From positions 1-11,582 of the forward strand of contig CAYFMG010000029.1 of NCBI GenBank assembly GCA_964344155.1: a stretch of DNA of 11,582 nt. Reading direction: 5' to 3'. Made by a program: the position numbers and the translations under genes. The notes under the pieces are model-generated. The model worked only from the letters and a program-made list of their open reading frames with translations, was not told the origin of the DNA and made no database searches. This document shows positions 6,777 through 11,582 of this stretch, piece by piece; position 1 is the stretch's first letter, and every line of letters starts with the position of its first letter. The stretch is from UBA6164 sp964344155 (lineage in GTDB: Bacteria; Patescibacteriota; Gracilibacteria; BD1-5; UBA6164).

Positions 6777-6804
6777 AAAAAAGTCTCAAAATTGAGACTT
6801 TTTT
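6777..6804. terminator. Bidirectional terminator after tRNA-Leu and the HAD gene
   Basis: AAAAAAGTCTCA pairs with TGAGACTTTTTT around a 4-nt loop. It ends the tRNA-Leu transcript on the plus strand. On the minus strand it overlaps the TAA (6803-6805) of the HAD-like gene. Confidence 0.85.
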
Positions 6805-7786
6805 ATTTTTTATTAAATGTAATTTCTAGTTTATCATCAAGCTCTTTAAATTCTAACTGTATATCATCTCAAGCTATTTCTATTAATTGAAGCTCCAATT
6901 CTGTATATTTATCTTTATCTCATGTAAAATAGTGTACATACTTATGTAATTTAGCTGCACCAAAGTTTGATCTTAGTTCTGCTACATTAGCTTTAAATAC
7001 TTCAACTATATTTTTAATACCATCATCACTGAAACCTATAGATAATCAATTGGAATCCTTTGTTAATATTTCAAAAATATCTTTTTTATACATAGATTCT
7101 AACATAATATGCATATGTTCTACATAGATATTCATAGCCTTACCTTTCATCTCAGCTGTATTTTTACCATTAATAGGTAAAAGCCAATTCTTAGCAAAAT
7201 GTCTATTATTAATTCACATATAATAAACTATTTTCCCTAAATAATAATCTATAACTTTTTTAGGATCTCTTTGCTCTAAATCATAATTTTTAATAATATT
7301 TTCAACTTGTTCTTCATACTCTTCCTGCGTCAATGTCATACTATTTAAAAGCTTTAATCACCTTTCCATACTATCTGGTGAATGTCATCTAGCTGTTAGT
7401 ATAGAAAATATTCTTCATTTAACCAAGAAAACATCTTTTAGTGAGTTAAAACTTGGAGATATTTTATCATTTTCAAGTGCTGTTATAATATCTGATGAAA
7501 AACCATCTGGTCACTTACATAATTTTGCTACATCTTCATGAGAATATACATCTGCAGATTCTCTGAAATGTAATAATGTAGAATCAAGATCTCAATCTAT
7601 TAAATAAGAATACCTATCTGTATCACTAAAGTATTTATATGAACCTAGCTCCGTTGTTTCTATAATTTCTCAATTGGATTTATCTCTAAAATACCATGTA
7701 GTAATTTCATTTGTAGCAAGAACATTTCCATCAAAATCAAATGCTCAAACAGCAATTCTATCATTATCTAACTTTAATCAATTCAT
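6803..7786 (-). CDS. HAD-like phosphatase/hydrolase domain protein (UGA=Gly)
   Basis: 327 residues. The N-terminus has HAD motif I, AFDFDGNVLAT, with nucleophile Asp17 and Asp19. Motif II is FSILTAR with Thr131, followed by GHSPDSMERGL. A candidate motif III lysine lies in the NGKNTAEMKGK stretch (208-216). Motif IV is IGFSDDGIKN with Asp254 and Asp255. A long cap-like insertion lies between motifs I and II and another between II and IV. The TARGHSP and GFSDD phrasing recalls the 3'-phosphatase domain of T4 Pnkp-like proteins, but the substrate cannot be assigned. The C-terminal 60 residues are charged and variable. About 12 of 21 glycines are TGA. Its ATG lies 11 nt after the stop of the OB-fold gene, so the two are probably one transcript from the promoter at 8448. 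No Shine-Dalgarno sequence. Confidence 0.8.
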
Positions 7787-7797
7787 AATTTTTATTT

Positions 7798-8418
7798 TTA
7801 GTCTAATATTCTTTTAATAACTCCTTCCGGATTTTTTCCTCCCCTTTTTATAATTTTTACCTCAACTATATCTCAGTCTTTAGCTCAATTTTTCCTTGAT
7901 CAAGCTATAAAGATATCATTGTTTTTTGTTTCATCTGGTATAACAAATCAAAATCTATCATTATCTTTAAATCTTCATTCTACAAGTTCTTCTTCTGTTT
8001 TAAAAACCTTTACTACAATAGCTTCTTTTTTTCATTTGAAATCTACTATCTCAGCCTTTACTTTATCTCAATCTCTAGCTCAAGCCTTTTTATCACCATA
8101 GACAAAATATCATTTTTCTAATCATTCTACATCTATAAATCAAAAATTCCCATCTCAACCAGAATATATTCATTCAATAAACTTAGGCTTTTTTTGCCCT
8201 GTTTTTCAAAATACATTTATAATCTTTGCTTCTGGTTTTTTCCCTTTTGAAACCTTTAGTTCCCTAGCTTCAACCTTGTCTCAATCTTGAGCATCTCAGA
8301 AATTTTCTTTGGACACATAAAAATCTCCTCAATAATATTCTCTATCATTTGGTATAAAAAAACCAAAATTTTCTCAAGATTGAAATTTTCAAATCATTAA
8401 CTCATTTACTTTTGACAT
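7798..8418 (-). CDS. Triple OB-fold (RNase R N-terminal/cold-shock type) protein without nuclease domain
   Basis: 206 residues made of three consecutive copies of a domain like the N-terminal OB fold of RNase R/RNase II, at about 5-75, 78-140 and 143-206. Each has an RNP1-like GFxFI core (FGFFIPND, FGFIDVEG, FGFVIPDE), an F/Y-V/I-A/Y strand, and the turn [AG]xDGDxVxxxI (QDGDKVEA, RDGDKVKA, KDGDIVEV). The expected role is RNA or single-stranded nucleic-acid binding in the cytoplasm. It ends at PEGVIKRILD, the point where RNase R normally goes on into its catalytic RNB domain. That domain is absent: TAA follows and the next gene is the HAD protein. About 19 of 29 glycines are TGA. It heads the two-gene unit with the HAD protein and is divergent from radA. 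Confidence 0.82.
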
Positions 8419-8447
8419 TTTTTTTGTATAATTTTTAAGATTTCGGG

Positions 8448-8475
8448 ATTATAGTCAAAAAAACCAAATAATCAA
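8448..8475 (-). promoter_or_regulatory. Promoter of the OB-fold/HAD operon
   Basis: On the minus strand TTGATT (8470-8475) and a perfect TATAAT (8448-8453) are 16 bases apart, about 30 bases before the ATG at 8418. It is the best minus-strand promoter in the window. Confidence 0.6.
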
Positions 8476-8484
8476 GATTTTCTC

Positions 8485-8511
8485 TTGCTTTTATAATAAA
8501 ATCTATATACT
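8485..8511 (+). promoter_or_regulatory. Candidate promoter of radA
   Basis: TTGCTT (8485-8490) and TATACT (8506-8511) are 15 bases apart, 31 bases upstream of the radA ATG. It is back-to-back with the OB-fold promoter, so the two could interfere or share control. Confidence 0.4.
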
Positions 8512-8542
8512 AAGTATATACTATATAAATAACTTAAATACT

Positions 8543-9865
8543 ATGTACATCTGTGAAAAATGTTGAAATGAATCTGTAAAATGGCAATGACAATGCTCTT
8601 TTTGTAAAGAATGGAATAGCCTAAAAGAGTTTAAGGAAGCTAAAATAAACTGATCTTGAAATACTAAGTGAGAAGCTAAAAAACTAGAAAATATTTCAGA
8701 AATAAAAAAGGATCAGACAAAAGAAAAGATTATTACAAAATCTGGTGAATTAAACAATGTTCTTGGTTCTGGAATAGTACCTTGAAGTGTTGTTTTATTA
8801 TCATGAGAACCAGGAATCTGAAAATCAACTATTACCCTACAACTATCAAATCTAATAGATGATCAAATAGTATATATTTCAGGAGAAGAAACAGCTTACC
8901 AAATATCTTCTAGAGCTAGTAGACTGTGAGTAAAGTGAGATAATATGCTTGTTTTAGCTGAAAGTTGTATAGAAGATATACTAGAAACCCTAGTCAAAAA
9001 TCCATGTAAAATACTTGTCATAGATTCTATATCTGTAATGCATTCAAAAAATATTACTTGAGTTGCATGAAGTATTTCACAAGTGAGATATATAACAGAG
9101 CTTTTGGTAGCTTTTGCAAAAACTACAAACACAGCAACTTTTATTATCTGACACATAAACAAAGACTGAAACTTAGCATGACCTAAAACACTAGAGCATA
9201 TGGTTGATACTGTACTTTATTTCGAGTGAGATAAATATGATAACTTAAGAATTCTTAGATGATTAAAAAATAGGTTTTGACCAACTTCTGAGATAGGTAT
9301 TTTTAATATGTGAGAAAAATGATTAACTGATCTAAAAAATCCATGACTTGAGTTTATTAATTCAGACAAACCAACTATATGATCAAGTTTATCTATTACT
9401 ATAGAGTGAACTAGGCCAATAATAATAGAGACTGAGAGTCTAACTACTTACACCAAGTTTTGATATCCAAAAAGATCAGCTAGGTGAATTAATTCTTCCA
9501 AGCTGGATTTGATAGTTGCTGTTTTATGAAAGTATTCTTGAGTAAAGCTTGAGAGTTATGATGTTTATACAAACATAGCTAGGTGATTAAAAATTGAGGA
9601 ACCTGGTATAGATTTGAGTTTGGCTGCGTCTATTATATCTAGTAAGTTAAATAAGGCTCTAGTTAAAGACTCTATATTTTTATGAGAGATTTCTCTTACT
9701 TGAAATATCAAAAAGCCTATACATTTGGATAAGAGGATAAAAGAGGCTGAAAAGATGTGATTCAAATATATTTATTGTCCAAAGACTACTACAGTCTCAA
9801 AAAAATCTGAGATAATTATTATAAACAATATTTCTGATTTAGTTCAGAAACTTAGTGAAATATAA
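8543..9865 (+). CDS. radA: RadA, DNA repair/branch-migration ATPase (UGA=Gly)
   Basis: RadA is a RecA-like hexameric ATPase that drives branch migration during homologous recombination. The 440-residue protein is close to the usual 450-460 and has every domain. The N-terminal zinc finger is C4-x2-C7 ... C18-x2-C21. The RecA core has Walker A GEPGIGKST at 88-96 and Walker B-like ILVIDSI. The RadA-specific KNRFG motif is at 242-246. The Lon-protease-like C-terminal domain includes DVYTNIARGLKIEEPGIDLSL and ISLTGNI. The usual catalytic Ser of Lon is not expected to work here. Thirty-one of 38 glycines are TGA, including one in Walker A and the Gly of KNRFG, so the standard code would break it more than 30 times. 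It has its own promoter candidate, and a GC-rich palindrome acts as its probable terminator. Confidence 0.98.
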
Positions 9866-9973
9866 AGACCTCACACTAACCCTACCCCAGGGCACTCTCT
9901 CTTGGGTAACCCCAATTCACCTTGCCTCCGGCGTGCGGAGGGGGAATGAGCGATAGCGAAAGGGGGTGGTCTT
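9866..9973 (+). repeat. Nested palindromic repeat, copy 2, doubling as the radA terminator
   Basis: It begins at the base after the radA TAA. The outer arms AGACC and GGTCT enclose two inner hairpin regions: an ACCCCAGGG...TTGGGTAACCCC region and a CCTCCG-GCGTG-CGGAGG hairpin. The last 37 bases (9937-9973) match 10384-10420 with one mismatch and include GAATGAGCGATAGCGAAAG. A run of six T residues follows, so the whole element can serve as a terminator. The inner stem sequence differs from the other copies while pairing is kept, which suggests selection for structure. Confidence 0.8.
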
Positions 9974-10046
9974 TTTTAATTTATATTAATATATTCTTTT
10001 TATATACTTTTATTTGATTTATTTTTTATTTATATATACTAGAATG

Positions 10047-10066
10047 GCTTCCTTTTGGAAGCTTTT
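10047..10066 (+). terminator. Terminator-like hairpin
   Basis: GCTTCC pairs with GGAAGC around TTTT and is followed by TTTT. The 6-bp stem is short. No plus-strand gene ends here, so it may be a second radA stop or end a small RNA. Confidence 0.4.
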
Positions 10067-10087
10067 CCACTAGGAGGTATATTTTAC

Positions 10088-10109
10088 TTCCTAATTACGT
10101 GATAATGAG
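10088..10109 (+). repeat. 22-bp direct repeat, copy A (core ATTACGTGAT)
   Basis: It matches 10223-10244 at 20 of 22 positions (the differences are at the 6th and 17th bases). The core is an imperfect palindrome ATTA-CGTGA-TAAT. The two copies are direct repeats 135 bp apart and frame the hairpin cluster. Confidence 0.75.
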
Positions 10110-10187
10110 AATATATCTTTCCTTCAAAATGAAGGGATATATTTTTGCTTTCTCTATTACCAAAAGTAATACAAAAAAGAGAGCAAG

Positions 10188-10217
10188 AAAAAAGAGAGGA
10201 TAGGCCCTCTCTTTTTT
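10188..10217. terminator. Strong terminator-like hairpin in the gene-free stretch
   Basis: A perfect 12-bp stem, AAAAAAGAGAGG with CCTCTCTTTTTT, has a 6-nt loop ATAGGC (10200-10205). The T run and A run at its ends allow action in both directions. No annotated gene ends beside it, so it may end an unrecognised small RNA. Confidence 0.7.
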
Positions 10218-10222
10218 CTATT

Positions 10223-10244
10223 TTCCTCATTACGTGATTATGAG
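10223..10244 (+). repeat. 22-bp direct repeat, copy B (core ATTACGTGAT)
   Basis: Second copy of the repeat at 10088-10109. Here the arms CTCAT and ATGAG enlarge the imperfect palindrome. It might be a protein-binding site or the end of a small mobile element. Confidence 0.75.
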
Positions 10245-10308
10245 TTATTAGTATTATATTATATTTTTTCTAAAAAGCAAATTTTTTGTTATTAATTCAC
10301 CTGCAGCC

Positions 10309-10332
10309 CTCCTCCCTAATTTTAGGGAGGAG
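10309..10332. repeat. GC-rich hairpin next to palindrome copy 3
   Basis: CTCCTCCCTAA pairs with TTAGGGAGGAG over 11 bp with almost no loop. Its CTCC/GGAG stem resembles the inner hairpin of the palindrome family, and it stands 22 bp before copy 3. It may be a degenerate half of another copy. Confidence 0.6.
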
Positions 10333-10354
10333 ACTCAGATGTGGGTTATTTAGT

Positions 10355-10420
10355 AGACCACCCCCTAACCCCCTCCTTAGTAAGGAGGGGGAATGAGCGA
10401 TAGCGAAAGGGGCTGGTCTT
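10355..10420 (+). repeat. Nested palindromic repeat, copy 3 (canonical)
   Basis: The cleanest copy, 66 bp. The left outer arm AGACCACCCCC pairs with GGGGCTGGTCT at the right end. Inside is a perfect CCCCCTCC/GGAGGGGG hairpin around TTAGTAA, then the connector GAATGAGCGATAGCGAAA. Its right 37 bases match copy 2 with one mismatch. It is a short non-coding element with inverted-repeat ends, like a REP or MITE. No transposase is in the window. Confidence 0.85.
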
Positions 10421-10427
10421 TAACACA

Positions 10428-10453
10428 AAAAAAGAACACTTTCGTGTTCTTTT
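10428..10453 (-). terminator. Terminator of the phage-type gene
   Basis: AAAAGAACAC pairs with GTGTTCTTTT around TTTC. Read on the minus strand the stem is followed by a T run, starting 3 nt after the TAG stop at 10456. Confidence 0.85.
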
Positions 10454-10455
10454 CC

Positions 10456-11582
10456 CTACCTCGCATTCGCATACTTAAATGGTTCTTCTGCAATAGCCAT
10501 ATATATATAATTTGTTCAGCTATTATTAATACTTACATGGTTATTTTTCATTTTGAAACCATTAGAAAGAATATCTGTCCAAGGCAGAGTAATTTCTGCA
10601 TTAGTTAGATTTGGATGTAAGTATAGATCTGTAACATTACCTTTATTACGTTCTGTATCAATTATTGTCCAGTTGTGTGCGTAATCAGAAGGTTTTATTA
10701 GTACATACCTAGGTTTAAATCCAGTATAAACAAACGGACCATCAGCACTTCAGTTACCAGTATAACTTCATATTTTACTATAGCCTGGTACTGAATGGAA
10801 TGCATAACCTATAAAGTTATAGTTACCAGCCATATCTGAAAGTAAGTTTACAACACTGTTTGTTGGTACTGTAAAGGCAGGTTGTACTTGTTCTGCTCAT
10901 GTATCATCAAGGAAAAGTGTATGATTACCACTACTTAATCATTGATGCCATACACGCCAGTGAGTTGCAACATTTCTATGTCTAAATATTAAAAGTTCAG
11001 GTGATTTATTTAAACCATGTCCTACACTTCAACTACTTCAATTACCAGTATATCCTATCATACTAAAACCTGCAGTAGGATTAGCACTTACTTGTGCTGA
11101 TATATCTCAATCTGTATTTGTAACAGCAGCTCATCCTGCTTTCCAGTTCCATGCTACATGCTCACGACCAGAAACATTTGGATGATCTGTCCCAGAAAGT
11201 ATTGAAAATCCCCCTGAAGTAAATCATGATACTAAGGTGTCTGTTCCTCCAATTTGAGTTGAATCACTATTTAATTCATACATTCTTGTTCCATTTCCTC
11301 CTCTAACAGAATCATGTAAACGATGATTTGAACTAACTGAACGATCTTTTGTCCAAACAAAATCTGGCGTAAAAGCTAATCCTCATATAGTACGAGCTGT
11401 AGAATTCCCTGTCCAAGTAACAACATCAAAGTGTTCACTTGGATCTGTTATACTTGGTGTTGGTAGATTTTTTGTACTTAGTGCCTTAAATCCTGTTGGT
11501 GGAGCGTAAGCAAATTCTCAACCAGCATCTGAATAATATTGTCATTCTGTTTTATTTCCAGCAAAAGATGAATCTTGTCCAA
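10456..11582 (-). CDS. Phage-type repeat surface/tail protein, C-terminal 374 residues (N-terminus outside window)
   Basis: The frame is open to the window edge and ends with TAG. Three related beta-rich repeats start with a W/Y-TGN motif at visible residues 56, 177 and 273. Each is followed by a strand like PELLIFRHR or RYVLIKPSD and then HWRVWHQ, NWTIIDTER or NHRLHDSVRG. From memory this architecture (GQDSSFAGN start, DPSEHFDVVTWTGN, AWNWKAGG, AFHSVPGYSKIGSYTGNG, EEPFKYANAR end) is very common in phage genomes, especially marine ones, as a structural or tail-fibre-like protein. I believe it is the DUF7483 group. Here it may be a prophage remnant or a domesticated adhesin. Thirteen of 43 glycines are TGA, so it is read in the recoded host but is less adapted than radA or folD. 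The visible part has no frameshift, which argues against decay. Confidence 0.85.

Larger units (their letters stand above)
9974..10308. other. AT-rich non-coding stretch with hairpins
   Basis: I see no protein frame of useful length here in either code. It holds a short hairpin near 10047, an imperfect hairpin of ATATATC/CCTTCA with TGAAGGGATATAT near 10111-10143, a small TATTAC/GTAATA hairpin near 10155-10172, a strong terminator-like stem at 10188-10217, and two copies of a 22-bp repeat that frame the latter three. It may hold small RNA genes or the remains of a mobile element. Confidence 0.5.

Noticed and set aside
8896..9162. Minus-strand 88-codon ORF
   Set aside because: Shadow of the RadA ATPase core; no recognisable protein.
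10355..10420. CRISPR repeat
   Set aside because: Copies are far apart, in both orientations, with unequal interiors. There is no regular spacer array and no cas gene.
10393..10608. Plus-strand 71-codon ORF
   Set aside because: It starts in the palindrome and runs antisense through the terminator and the end of the phage-type gene.

Overview
The window reads as the genome of a Patescibacteria/CPR bacterium that translates UGA as glycine (NCBI table 25, the Gracilibacteria BD1-5/GN02 and Absconditabacteria SR1 lineages). Read with the standard code, almost every gene is shredded. Read with UGA=Gly, full-length FolD, RadA, a DMT-type transporter, a HAD protein, an OB-fold protein and others appear, with in-frame TGA falling on invariant glycines such as Walker A of RadA. 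All other stops are TAA, plus one TAG. The DNA is very AT-rich, genes are compact, and most starts have no Shine-Dalgarno sequence.

Layout. 1-67: copy of a GC-rich nested palindrome. 95-925 (-): unknown membrane-anchored protein. 1049-1870 (+): folD, then a terminator. 1976-2251: promoter-led tRNA cluster Gly(UCC)-Ile(GAU)-Pro(UGG) and terminator. 2415-3516 (+): unknown exported protein split by an apparent one-base frameshift. 3584-4453 (+): DMT-like 10-TM permease, ending in a bidirectional terminator shared with the convergent PiT phosphate transporter (4514-6145, -). 6283-6528 (-): small GIY-YIG protein. 6649-6766 (+): an alanine-microhelix-like hairpin just before tRNA-Leu(CAA). 6803-8418 (-): two-gene unit of a triple OB-fold protein and a HAD-like phosphatase. 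8543-9865 (+): radA, divergent from that unit. 9866-10455: gene-free stretch of hairpins and two more copies of the palindrome family. 10456-11582 (-): C-terminal part of a phage-type surface or tail protein, cut by the window edge.

Most interesting points. The PiT gene stands out as foreign: 47 glycines and none encoded by TGA, a strong Shine-Dalgarno sequence, higher GC, and a TGA stop codon that this host should read as Gly. Read-through would pass the shared terminator before reaching a TAA, so the mRNA may lack any usable stop. The phage-type gene is intermediate (13 of 43 glycines as TGA), against 31 of 38 in radA and 20 of 23 in folD. This gives an internal clock of codon amelioration. 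The microhelix carries the full alanine acceptor signature (G3:U70, A73, CCA) with only a 5-nt loop, and looks like a tmRNA or tRNA-Ala collapsed to its acceptor end.
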